Shown here one piece after another: positions 1 through 19,503 of a stretch of 64,000 nt of DNA. The translations under genes were made by a program, and so were the position numbers. Within the stretch, counting starts at the first letter, position 1. Each line of letters opens with the position of its first letter. The notes under the pieces are model-generated. The model saw nothing but the letters and a program-made list of their open reading frames with translations. It had not been told where the DNA came from and did no database searches. This DNA is from Tribonema minus (Eukaryota; Sar; Xanthophyceae; Tribonematales; Tribonemataceae), in assembly GCA_017506865.1 (NCBI GenBank), contig JAFCMP010000113.1:1-64000 (forward strand), written 5' to 3'.

Positions 1-126
1 CACACGCAGGGCTCATACCTCAACTTTGCACTCAATTGCATCTTACTCCTAAACTCACACAACCGTCAGCAATGCCTTCCCTTTCATGACCTGTCCCTTA
101 CTACCTACCTGCTCCGCCCCCTGAAG
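1..126 (+). other. Intron of nitrate reductase beginning in a decayed exon copy
   Basis: The first 14 bases match the exon sequence found at about 191-204, so the window probably opens inside a degenerate copy of the first visible exon. The rest is intron with a C-rich tract before the acceptor AG at 125-126. Confidence 0.5.
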
Positions 127-3100
127 GTACCGCGTGAAGCTCTCCGTCATCGACCCCGGCGCGACGCCCGACGCAGAGGACGACGAGCACACGCAGGGCT
201 CCGCGCCCGCGCTGCAATTCGCGCACCCCATCGCGCTCGCGCCTCAGGAGCCGCCCAAGAAGGGGGACGGCGATGCGTGCCGCCCCTGGATGGCGCCTGA
301 GGGCGTCGCGCCGGGGCAGCGCAAGCACGGGTTCGAGGAGAAGGCGCCCGCGCGCTCCTACACTGCCGAGGAGGTGGGCAGTTGGTTGAAGTAGCTGTTG
401 AAGTGCTGCGCCGCGCGTTCGAAGCCTCGGCATCGAAGTAGAGATGCTGCCCGAGGCACACTGATGTGTGCCGGGGCAGCGCAAGCACGGGTTTGAAGAG
501 AAGGCGCCCGCGCGCTCGTACACCGCGAAGGAGGTGGGTACGCATGTATAATGCTAGCCCTAGGACTAATCCTAAGCCTATGCAGAGCACCTGCGGGGCT
601 GTGGCGGTCATGAGAGTGCGCGTGATTGTCGTTCGCGGGCCGTGTCGCACCGGGGCAGCGCGAGCACACGTGTGAGAATAAGGCGCCCGCGCGCTCACAC
701 ACCGCGAAGGAGGTGGGCAGTTGGTTGAAGCAGTTGTTGAAGTGGCGTGCCACATCTCGGCACCGAAATAGAGACAATGCCTAAGGCACGCCGCAGTGTG
801 GGGCTTGAATTCTCGTCGTGGCACAACTTCAGCTATTGACCCGCATCACTGTACTTCAACTCTGCCTCGCCCGCACGCATGTCGCGCTCCACAAGCAACG
901 CTGTGTCCAGCGCCATGTGAACTTGAGTTCGACGCGCACGCCCCACGACTTCAACTCCACATTATCTGCGCGGAGGTCACGCACCTCAAGCAGCGCGACG
1001 GCTGCTGGGTTTCCATGACAGCCGCGTGTGCGACCTGCTGAGGCGTACCCCCTCAACTTCACCCCCTCAGTAATGACGGTAATGATATGCACAAATTCAG
1101 CTACTGAACCGCGCTGCTACAACTCGGCGGCAACTTTTTCACTTCAACTGTTTTACGTGCGTAGCCTCAACTTCAACTTCTGCACGTCCGTGCGCGCAGG
1201 TCTCGCATCACAAGCAAGCAGCGCGTTACTTCAACTGCTATATGTGCGTCACCTCAACATCAACCCCTCCGCGCCCGCGCGCAAGTCTCGCACCACGTGC
1301 AGCGCGGCGACTGCTGGGTCTCCATCAACGGCCACGTGTACGACCTGCCGAAATACACTGCTTCAACTTCACCCTTCCGTAATGGCATGCTGCGGCCGGC
1401 ACGCACCACTTCAGCTACTGAACCGCGGTGCTTCAACTTTGCGCCTCAACAGCTGGTTAATGTTCATGCCCTCAACTGCAACTTATCCGTGCCCGGCGCG
1501 CAGGTGTCGCACCACAAGCAGCGCGACGACTGCTGGGTGTTTATCGACGGCCACGTGTACGACTCGACGGAGTTCATGTCGCAGCACCCCTTCAACTCCG
1601 CGCTTCACAATAATGATTTCCACTTTTAAAATGTATGTAGCCTCAACTTCAACTCCTCCGCGCCCGCGTCCGCGCGCAGGTCTCGCACCACAAGCAGCGC
1701 GACGACTGCTGGGTCTCCATCGACGGCCACGTGTACGACCTGACGGAGTTCATGTCGCAGCACCCCGGCGGCGCGGGCCCCATCATGGCGTACGCCGGCG
1801 GCGACGCGTCCGAGGTCTTCGCCTCCATACACGCGGAGGACGCGTACGCCTTGAAGGTACGCATGCGCGCAGCAGCGTTCGATCGCCGCTGATTTGCGGG
1901 TGCTCGCACACAGTTCAGGATGCATGTGTAGTGGACAGGTACTACATGGGGATTGAATGGGCAACAACTTCAACTTGTGACGTGCCCGTTGCTGCCTCGC
2001 AGGCGTGCTAGTGCGTGATTGGCCGCCCGGTCGAGGGGTTGACGAGCCGGCAGCGGCGCGCCACGTGTTGAACATTACCAAACTTCAATTGCTGACACTT
2101 CTGCTATCCCTCCCTCTCTGCCATCTACTACGTGATGGGCCACCTGTTTCAAGGGCGATGAGCCCGCAGCAGCACGCCACGTCTATACACATCACAAACT
2201 TCAACTGTTGACGCTCCGCTCCTCCCCCCTCCCGCAGTCCTGCTACGTGATCGGCCGCCTGGTCAAGCGCGAGCCCGCGGCGGCGGGCCACATCTTTGAA
2301 GTTCACAAACTTCAACTGATGACGCTCCCCCCCACCCTGCCTCCCCCCTCCCTTGCAGTCGTGCTACGTGATCGGGTCAAGGGCAACGAGCCGGCGGCGG
2401 CGCGCCACATACAAATTTACAGCACAAACTTTACCTGTTGCTCCTAAATACAGCACAAACTTCAACTGCTGACGCTCCGCCCCGCAGTCTTGCTATGTGA
2501 TCGGCCGCCTGGTCAAGAGCGACGAGCCGGCGGCAGCGCGCCACGTGTCGCAGCGCGCCAAGCAGCCCCCGCTGACGCCCGACGGGCACCCCATCGCGCT
2601 GCGCTCGCGTGCGTGGACGCGCGTGACGCTCCTCAGCCGCGAGGAGCTCACGCGCGACGTTCGCCGCTTCAAGTTCGCGCTGCCCTCCAAGGACGACAGG
2701 TGAGGGCGCGCGCGCGTGTGTGTGTGGTTTCTGGAAGTAGCTCTCGCGCTGCGATGTGTGCGGCACTGTGATGAATGCGGAACCGGAAGGTGAGCCACGC
2801 GCGACGTGCGCCGCTTCAAGTTCGCGCTGCCCTCCAAGGACGACAGGTGCGGGCACGCGTGTGTGTGTGCGCGAGATGCTGCGCGCGTGCTCTGGCACTG
2901 TGATGTATGCGGTACCGGGAGGTGAGACGTGCGCCGCTTCAAGTTCGTGCTGCCCTCCAAGGACGACAGGTGCGGGCGTGAGTGTGTGCGTACGTGCAAG
3001 TGCGCGCGTGTGCGTGTCTTCTGGAAGCAGCTCTGGCACTGTGATAGACTGTGCGGTTTTGGGAGGTAAGCCATGTGGTGTGTGTGTGGGGGGTGGGGGA

Positions 3101-6061
3101 GCTGCGGCTGCCACTGGTGCTGAGACTTTGCGCAGCTTCTGCAGGTCTGTTACACCTCATCTGACAACCCCCTCGTGCAACCCTACCTGACAAATGTTTA
3201 TCCCCCCCCGCCCCTACCCCACCCCTCCCCCCCATCAAACTTCCCAGGCTGTGGCTGCCGTGGGGCAAGCACCTCTACCTGGCGCTGCGCCCGACGGAGC
3301 TCGACCTCGTCGTGCGCCCCTACACGCCCGTCGCGCCCATCCTTCAGGAGGAGGACGACGGCACGTTCACGCTCGTCGTCAAGATATACTTCCCGGGGGG
3401 GGGGCGCCCGGGGGGCGAGCTCACGACGCTGCTCGAGAAGCTGCCCGTCGGCGGCGAGGCGGAGGTCCGCGGCCCCGACGGGAAGATCGCGTGAGTGACG
3501 CTCTCCGCATTGAAGTTGAAGTGTGACGCTGCTGTAACTGCAAATGAAAATGTGGCGAGCTCACGACGCTGCTCGAGAAGCTGCCCGTCGGCGGCGAAGC
3601 GGAGGTCCACGGTCCCCAGGGCAAGATTGCGTGAGTGCCTCTCCAGTATGACGCTGCAAACTGCGAATGAACAATTGTTGGACGCAAGGCAGAGGCATGC
3701 GGGCCCGCCAAGAACAATGCAAGAGTGACTCCCGTTGGACAGAATTGCAGGTGTGGCGCTGCTGGAGACGCTGGCCTTCGACAGCGACGCGGAGAGCCGC
3801 GGCCCCGACGGGAAGATCGTGTGACTGACTCTCCGCCATGAACTTCAAGTGTGACTGCTGCAACAATGCACTGAGGCATACGCTCTACCTCCATACCTGC
3901 CATCAGATGTCTGCATGGTCTGCTGCAAGACGTGCTGGAACGATCACCAACGCTAAAACTCGGAGTGATGCCGAGTGCCTTCAATACTAACCCTGACTTG
4001 GGCTACTGTCGCTTCCAACACGATCGCGTGCGCTTTTGCGCCCTCACCGTGCCGTGCGCGCCAGTGAAGCGCTGGACGTTGCGACGCAAGGCTGTCCGTG
4101 CAGGGCCAAGACATGCACGCTCATCACTCGCCATGCTTTGAAATTGGTGCATCTCTCTCAGCGGCGTCAGTCACCTTGCCGCGTTTGCCCCCCCCCCTCA
4201 CTCCTCCAGGTACCTCGGCAACCAGACGTTTGAGGTGCAGGCGCACTACCTCCACGCCACGCGCCTCAACCTGGTGTGCGGTGGCACCGGCGTGACGCCG
4301 TGCTTCGCCATCGCGCGCGCTGTGCTCGAGGTGGGTGACGCTTTGGGTCAGCGTTGGACAAGTGCGCGTAGGGTCAGCTTTCTGACGACCTATGTAAGAG
4401 CAGGACTGAGGGGGGTGGCCCTCCGCTCATCGCGCGCCCCATTGAATTTGTGACAACCAGGAGTGTCAAAGTGTGACCCCGTGCTTCCCTATCGCGCGCG
4501 CCATTCTCGAGGTGGGTGACGCTCAGCGGTAGGGTTAGACAAGTAGGGTTGGGATGAACGAAAGGGCTTAGTCACTTGTAAAGAAGCAGGGGCTGCTTGC
4601 ACAGTTAGCTCTGCTCATCGGGCGTCGCATGGCATACGTGACAAACAGGAGCATCGCCATTTGAGTGGGCGCGCGGAGCAGCGCTGTCTGGAGCAGCGCT
4701 GTGTCACTGCACACGCTCCTGCATGCTGTGGTGTGGACGGGTGACGACCGCCGCCTTGCCGCTGAACTGCGTGATTGGTGGGAACGTCACCGCAAAAAAA
4801 GAAAAAGTACCGCTGGTTTGCCTCGTGTGGGCACTGGTCGACAAAGCTACTCAAATCACGCCGACCTGTTCGCGCCGCCGCGCCGCGGCGCCGCAGCGGC
4901 GGTCCGCCTCGACGCTGGTACCAGATGCCTGCGTGTTGCGCCCGCGCAATCTACTGCTAAGGCAGGTCGCCCTCCGATGTGATTGGACGCGCCACGCTTG
5001 TGCTGCCGCGCCACGCTGCTAGTCTGGGTGCCGCCGCTGCCGCCGCCGCTGCGCTACCGCCCCGCCTTCATCGGCGCTCACCCCACTCAGCAATGATTGT
5101 ACACACGCCGCACGGCTCAGGCGGACAGGACGGCGGTGGGCGCGGGCGACGCCCCCCCCTGTTCACTATCCTTTGCAGCGCCGCTACGCGCAGCACTGCG
5201 CCATTTCTCATGCCGCCGCGCCCCGCCGCTCGGCTGCGCGCTGCCGTCGCCACCGCCGCCGCCGCCGGCCCGCCATCATCAGCGCTCACCCCTCTCTACA
5301 ATGATTGTGCACGTGCCGCAACGCTCAGGCGGACAGGACCGCGGCGGGCGCAGGCGACGCCGACCTCCCGCGCGTCTCCATCCGCATGGTCTTCGCCAAC
5401 AAGACGCCCGCCGACGTGCTGCTGCGCGGCGAGCTCGACGCGCTCGCGCGCGCGCACCCCGACCACTTCGAGTGCTGGCACGTCGCCAGCGAAGTTCCGC
5501 AGGAAGAGGCTGCAGGGTGGCAGTACAGCACGGGGCATGTGACAGAGGAGATCATGCGCGCGCACACGTTCGAGGCGCGCGGCGACACGCTCGCGCTTGT
5601 GTGCGGCCCGCCGCCGTTCGTGCTGAACGCCGCCGTGCCGCAGCTGGAGAGCCTGGGTGAGCGCTGATGCATTGACGTTGAAGTGTACTTCACCAGAGGA
5701 GGAAAGCGTCGCAGACGTTGCATTCAGTGCTTTGTTGGAGTACGATATATGATGCTTGCCCTGTGTACGTGCGTCTGTGCTGTCTCTGCTTGATTTGTAC
5801 TGTCCGCCACAGCGCGCGGCAATGCGGAGCACTCTGCTGCAGTGCAGTGTACACACATGCCCGTCTCAGTATACTGAGTCGCATTCAGCGCACCCACCAC
5901 ACTCGCGCCATCACTCTTGACGCAACCGTTGTGATCATTACATGGGCCTTTGCAGGAGTGCAAAACCACGCTCACAACGTCAGCGCTGACTCTCACTATT
6001 ACCCTCTATCATCTCGCTTACGGTTGCAGGCCACGACGAGGACCACCTGTTTGAGTTTTAA
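127..6061 (+). CDS. Nitrate reductase, 3' part of the gene (7 exons seen; 5' end outside the window)
   Basis: Assimilatory NAD(P)H:nitrate reductase reduces nitrate to nitrite in the cytosol. Exons inferred from reading frame and GT-AG sites: 127-373, 1680-1856, 2488-2699, 3248-3490, 4210-4330, 5329-5656, 6030-6061; all phases join. Exon 1 starts YRVKLSV, matching the end of the Mo-domain dimerisation region, and keeps a WMA motif like the plant GGWMA. It runs into a cytochrome b5 domain (YTAEEVSHHKQRDDCWV, haem ligands in QHPGG and SIHAED), then the FAD domain (RRFKFALP, VRPYTPV), the NAD-binding domain (CGGTGVTP), the ADP-binding end (CGPPPF) and a C-terminus HLFEF much like the plant ending. 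The Mo-binding domain must lie upstream of base 1. The introns carry decayed copies of exon ends, annotated separately. Cytochrome b5 reductase alone is excluded by the fused b5 and dimerisation pieces. Confidence 0.9.
471..711 (+). repeat. Two decayed copies of the nitrate reductase exon 127-373 3' end plus 5' splice site
   Basis: Copies at about 471-534 and 650-711 repeat the exon end (GQRKHGFEEKAPARSYT-AEE) and the following gtgggca donor. The nearer copy matches the exon closely; the further one has more substitutions. Confidence 0.85.
960..1600 (+). repeat. Decayed copies of the cytochrome b5 exon 5' end plus 3' splice site
   Basis: Partial copies of the 3' splice site and of the SHHKQRDDCWVSIDGHVYD coding start lie at about 960-1016, 1190-1225, 1275-1350 and 1495-1600, ahead of the functional exon at 1680. 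The copy nearest the exon is the longest and best conserved; the furthest is the most degenerate. Confidence 0.85.
2000..2415 (+). repeat. Four decayed copies of the FAD-domain exon 5' end plus 3' splice site
   Basis: Units of about 110-130 bp, each with an aaacttcaactg-type stretch, C-rich tract, cag and a version of the CYVIGRLVK coding start, end at about 2060, 2185, 2292 and 2413 before the functional exon at 2488. Similarity to the functional exon rises towards it. Confidence 0.85.
2785..2975 (+). repeat. Two copies of the FAD-domain exon 3' end
   Basis: Copies at about 2790-2850 and 2922-2970 repeat RRFKFALPSKDDR and the donor region. In both the donor reads gg|tgcgggc rather than ag|gtgaggg as at the functional exon end (2699), so they may not be used. 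Confidence 0.85.
3550..3830 (+). repeat. Two decayed copies of exon 3248-3490 3' end plus donor
   Basis: About 3553-3631 is a near-identical copy of the ELTTLLEKLPVGGEAEV coding end with gtgagtg; about 3751-3823 is a clearly more degenerate second copy. Confidence 0.85.
4465..4515 (+). repeat. Decayed copy of exon 4210-4330 3' end plus donor
   Basis: The stretch repeats the VTPCFAIARAVLE coding end and the gtgggtgacgct donor sequence of the exon that ends at 4330. Confidence 0.75.
5101..5152 (+). repeat. Decayed copy of exon 5329-5656 5' end plus acceptor
   Basis: The sequence around the acceptor (gctcag then gcggacagg) of the exon beginning at 5329 is repeated about 208 bp upstream, with its own gctcag at about 5115-5120. 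Confidence 0.75.
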
Positions 6062-8310
6062 GCAGAAGCCGACCACAAACGCGCGGCACGCGCCGACACC
6101 AGCCTCGCAGTCATCAGCGCTCTCATTGCCGCGCCGCGATGATCAGCGCTCTCATTGCCGCGCGATGACTTCAGTCGTGCCTACGGGCGTGGCGCATGCA
6201 TAGTACACTAAGTACACAGAGAGTACACATACAGTCCCAGTCCTCTATTGCCCCCCCCATCCTCCACCCCCCCCCCTTTAGCCTCCCTCTTCCCGGCGGT
6301 ACATTCCTTTAGAAAGACAGGCCAGCTACCTGCAGCTCCGTTGACACATCCGAATGCACACTCCGTGCCCAAACATGCACCAAAACTGTGCCAAGGCACC
6401 AGAGTCCTATCGCGACGCATGCACACAGACGTCCTGCTCAAGCAGGGTGTGTCTCAAGGGACGCTAGCCGGCACCACATGAACCCCTCTCGGCGCAAATC
6501 CTCCTCTCCCCTCTCACATCTGCCGCCGACGCTGCGCTGCGCTAGCGGCACCGCTGCTGCGCCACTGCCAGCGCCTTCGCGTCCTATCCCACCACTGTAT
6601 CTTGGTTTGCGGGACGGGCGCAGCTACGGCACGCCCCCCCTCAAAGGCTATCCCACATGTAGACTCCTCCCCCCGCCCCCCCCTCCCCCTGGTGGCCCTT
6701 GGAAGCAGCTCAGCAGCGTGTATGTTCATTCATGTATAGGGCAGCTTGCATATGGTAGGTGGGGATCTATACGTCTCTCGCACAGCATGGCGCAGAGGCT
6801 ACAAGGGATGAGCGCGCCATGTGACAGTGCTCAGAGGCAGGGCGCCCACGTTTTTCGGTGCAGGGCGCCGATTGCATGTTCTGTTTTGCGCTTTCAATAC
6901 AAGCTTCTGCATGTCTTGGCTGTATTCAGTGTCTGCTATGCGTGTTTGTCCTTTGTGCGTTGCATTTGATTTGCGCATTGTAAATAGGAACAGATGGACG
7001 ACCCCATGGGCAGGGCCTGCGGAGGTGCAGGATGCAGCTGCGCACAGCAGCTCTCTGGACGCAATGCCCATATTTCGAGTCTGCATGACGTGAACAAAGG
7101 TCCAGATGCGTTCATTGACCACAACCATACAGAGACCGAACGTGCTTCTAAGCTTAGGAAGCGCTACACACGGGGCACTGATTTCCACTTTTTCACACGT
7201 GCCATTGGCACTGTAGCTCTCAACACGCACAAAACATGTGCTTGAACGCACACATGCTGACGTTGGTGGCGCGGTCATGTGGCTGACCACTGCTCTTGCA
7301 GTTGAATGACAAGCATGCCACCACTGCGCTGCAGCTCGACAACTGCATTAACCCTGCAACCTCTGGACCTCCATGGCACTCAAGCATGCACCCATGTGAC
7401 CCCAATCATCGCCAATGAGCCATTTCAGAATAATGACACCACACGTGGTTGACACCATAGACAGCGGGTCTCAAACAGGGTGGTATGTAGCGCACTCAAA
7501 GACACACGTTGTTGGGACGTGCAGGCCACGCGGCAGCTGGACAAAGCAGACACAGATCAAGTGACCACACACACAACACATCCATTGGGAGAGCAGGCAT
7601 GTTTCATTACACAAATGGCAGGAAAGGCAGGAAGTCGACCAAAACTGGAACACCGAGCAAGTGCGCAAGGCTCCCTGCCGCTGCGCCGCGCGTAGCTAGC
7701 GCAAATCCCGTGCTCCCTAAGCCCCCCCCCCCCCCCCCCCTCTTTCCCCTAACTGGCCGGCTCATCATGAGGCGCGCTGCAAGATTACTCCACAAAAGCT
7801 GCGCCCGATGACAGCGTACAGCCGACCACAATCGCCTTGTTAGATACCGCGCCCCCCAACCCCCACATCACACCACAACACAGCCCCTAGTTTCTCCCCC
7901 GCCCCTGAGTCTCGTCGAGAAGCAAAAAAAGTAACAGAAAGAAACCGCCGCCGCCGCGCCGCTGCGTCTTGCCCACATGGCGCGGATGTTACCCGCTCCG
8001 CCCGGAGCAATGCTGCGTGATTCATGGTGCGACCTCCACCTCGACTGCGATGCGAGAGCTGAGGACGCGGCGGCAGCCGCGGCAGCGACGCGCACTGCGC
8101 ACGTATCCGCGGCGATGGCGCAGGTGCAGGAGCTGAGCGCTGCCGCCGCCGCCGCCGCGGTAGCCGCAGCCCAGCCCGGTCTGCAGCTGCAGCAGCATCT
8201 GCGGCGCTCGCAGCGCCGTCAGCGCCGCGCAGCGCAGCACCAAGCCAGGAGAGGTCTTTATGGCTGCCGCCGCTGCCACCGCCGCCGCAGGCGCCATCTG
8301 CGAGCTCCGA
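6062..8310. other. Intergenic region between two convergent genes
   Basis: About 2.2 kb between the 3' ends of nitrate reductase (+) and fumarate reductase (-). I see no gene with recognisable conservation. It holds a C17-18 homopolymer near 7723-7740 and a GC-rich, Ala-coding stretch (about 8040-8300), which is probably the fumarate reductase 3' UTR read from the other strand. Confidence 0.6.
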
Positions 8311-16744
<8,434 letters not shown>

Positions 16745-17774
16745 GATGCAGCTGTGAGTTCCGCTAAGGAAGTGTACGGCAAGCCACTTGGATCAACCTC
16801 AGACGCTGCACACACGGCGTGTGGTTTGTGTGGTCTCTCCTGAATCTTGGTGTGCCGGATCTTTGTTGCAATCGACAGCAACAACGCTTGCTGTCTGTGG
16901 TGGCTGTGTGGCTGAGCTGTCGACTTTGATTGAGTGAAAATCTCGAGGTCTGCACCTGTACGCTCCACTGGTGGGTTGTGTGTGTGGTGAGAGCGTCGAC
17001 GAGACGGTAATTGCCGATTTTCCGCACCGTTTCGAACGTGACCCCGCAAAAGCGAGTTGAAGTGATACCGTAGGTATGAACTCCTCCTCGTATACATACA
17101 TACTGCATGAATCTGAAACCTGACGGCAGTGCTTTGAGCTGAGGGGGACAACTTGATCTACTGTTGGAGCCCTCTACAACGCAATTTGTGGCTGCAGAAT
17201 ACACGCACAATGTACTCAGTGTCACAAACCAGGGATGCGAATGGGATAGATAATGACATGCAAGAATGCACAACACTGCCACTCACGAGACTGCGATAGG
17301 GGTGCCCAAATTAGGTTTAGGCCTCCCTTCCAGTGCCGATGTGAGCTTCAAGCTGATGAGGCAAAACACCAGCAAGAACCCGAGGCGCCTGGGGAGTAAA
17401 CGTATGTAGAGAGAATGCAGACACACACCATCTCTGCCCATCTGCTGCCTCATTGCCACGCGTCACGTTCCATCCAGCACATTGCACACCAACATGACAA
17501 CATTGTGCATTCCAGACTTGCCGATGTGCCATGGCCCATAGTCCAGAACATCACTTGCTTGCAGAAAAGTGCGTCAGGCCCTTGTTGTACAACTGTCATC
17601 CTTGCACAGTTTGCGTGGCACTGTCAGGTCGGCGCCCGCAGTGCAGCTTAGAAAGTGTATCTGGGCTTAAGTAGCCGATCCAAGCATGCAAGCGTGGTGC
17701 TGCTGCTGTTGACACGCGCACTTCGTCAGCGGCACCCTCATGGCACACACACATACCACCGCCCCCGCCGCCGC

Positions 17775-17960
17775 AGCCGATACTTGGGGCAGGGCAATCT
17801 GCCATGCACGAATGCGCAATCCTCAAGACGGACAACGTGGCTATGCACGGCGGTCAACAACATGCACAGTGCTTAGACCAGCATCATGTGACCGAATATA
17901 CACGCGACAGCCGCTGGCACTGACGCAGCACTGCCATGCACACACATTAATGATGACCTC
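17775..17960. repeat. Dispersed repeat, copy A1
   Basis: Shares stretches such as ggggcagggcaatctgcc, cacagtgct and gcagccgctg in the same order with 30905-31120. The copies are clearly diverged. Confidence 0.75.
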
Positions 17961-18506
17961 AGAAAGCAACACCTGAACTGCGAGCCAATGTGATGTGGTG
18001 CCAGAAGTCGCACTGCCTCGGTGAGGGAGGCAGGCGGTGAACTTGCCACTCCGAAGGCTGTGAGAGTTGATCAGGACTGGACAGCTTGTTGACGGACCAA
18101 CTCAGCCGCCCAAGTCTGAGGCCACAGAATGCGCAGTGCTGCTGCTGCGGCAGCTGGCTGATGCATCACAAAGCCGTATGTGACGTTCACACTGACCTCC
18201 GTGCACGTCAAATACACTGTGCCTGCCGCTCTAGTGAGCAACGACAACCGCGACAACTGCGGCCGCAAACTCTGAAGCCTCGGCTTATCGGACGTCCAGC
18301 CTGAAGCAAGAGCAACGTGTCCAGGAGGTGAGCACTGTCACATGGACGCGCCGGCCTTGTCGCCTGTGAACATGACAACTTCAACTTTACGGCTGCTTTG
18401 GAGAGGCCGTCAAAATCCATCTTCAGACATCTACAAAGCTCAGGCACAATTATAAGTTTAATTACGGGTACAGCTGTTGCGGTGTTGCATCAACACCATG
18501 CAGACT

Positions 18507-18750
18507 ACTGGACCGTGCTGCTCAGTGCCCCCAAGTGTTCTGTATAGTAGCTACTTCTTCAAAAAGCATCAGAACACAAACTACCATTTGTATAACCACC
18601 AAGCACGACTTCCTTTTGTATAAATACAAAAGCTAGTCGTGTTTGATGACTTTCTTTTATATGAATACAAATGCTAGTCGTGTTTGGTGCTTCTTGAAGG
18701 ATAAGCGAATACACAGAACACACTTTGGGGGCAGCAAAGCACGGTCCAGT
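18507..18750. mobile_element. Hairpin MITE-like element
   Basis: The ends are inverted copies of ACTGGACCGTGC and the complementarity continues inward through the (t)gcccccaa(a)gtg-ttctg region, so most of the 244 bp can fold back. The centre has two tandem copies of a unit ending tagtcgtgttt. It has no coding capacity. No clear target-site duplication is visible. Confidence 0.7.
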
Positions 18751-18814
18751 GGTCCACTTGTGTTGATCCGAAACCGCACCAACGGCTGTACCCATAAGCT
18801 CCAGCTGTCGATTC

Positions 18815-19340
18815 AAGACGCTCCAGGCCACTCGCACCGCCGTGTCAAAGACGGAGGCCGTGGATGTGGGCTCGTGTACCTGCAGCAGCGCAACAAGATC
18901 ATGACTGCATTAGTGTTGGTGGGGGCGGAAGCGCTGAGGAACACACATGAGTGCAGGGCCCGCAGCACGTGCAACGGTGACCCATCTAGAACTGATGTGA
19001 TACCTGCAATCTGATGATGTGTGACGCATAGATACACAACAACTCACACAGTCTGCTTGTCTCACGGCAGGTAAAATGGCGCTGAGGCATGCAAGCCACT
19101 CATCGCATCATGGGGTGAAAGTGTAGCAGTCGATAATGGGCACAGAGGGAGGAAAAGTCTGCTGCGCCCAAATCCTTCGAGCATGCCTAGGTTCGATCTG
19201 CCTCTACACCGCTTGGGGAAAGCGCAGGTCCACAGAAGCTTAGGGACGACGCTCTCGTGACAAATGCGGAGGCATGGCAAGCAACGCATACACCTGCACG
19301 TGCACCATGTGCAATTGTTGTCAGACGTACCTGCGCCAGC
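18815..19340. repeat. Dispersed repeat, copy B1
   Basis: Collinear with 35215-35700 over about 0.5 kb, with shared blocks such as gacgctcc-ggccactcgca, gataatggg-cacagag and ccacagaagctt. It ends close to the TyrRS 5' end. Confidence 0.75.
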
Positions 19341-19503
19341 AGTTGCACGCTCCGCTCGCCCTGTCTGTCGCGCTCCTCGTTGCAACAAATGTGAGACGAC
19401 GGTCAAGCAGAGGACTACTAATAAGGCAGTTACAGAAGCTGAACCCATAAACGCACTAATAAGGTGCTTTCAGGCTGCCGGCAGTCGGGACGTGAGTGAG
19501 GCT

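Larger units (their letters stand above)
16745..19503. other. Intergenic region between divergent fumarate reductase and TyrRS genes
   Basis: About 2.8 kb separates two divergently transcribed starts. No conserved coding exon is seen. It contains diverged copies of dispersed repeats that also occur near 30.9-31.1 kb and 35.2-35.7 kb, and a hairpin MITE (18507-18750). Both promoters should lie here; no TATA box or other element can be assigned with confidence. Confidence 0.6.
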
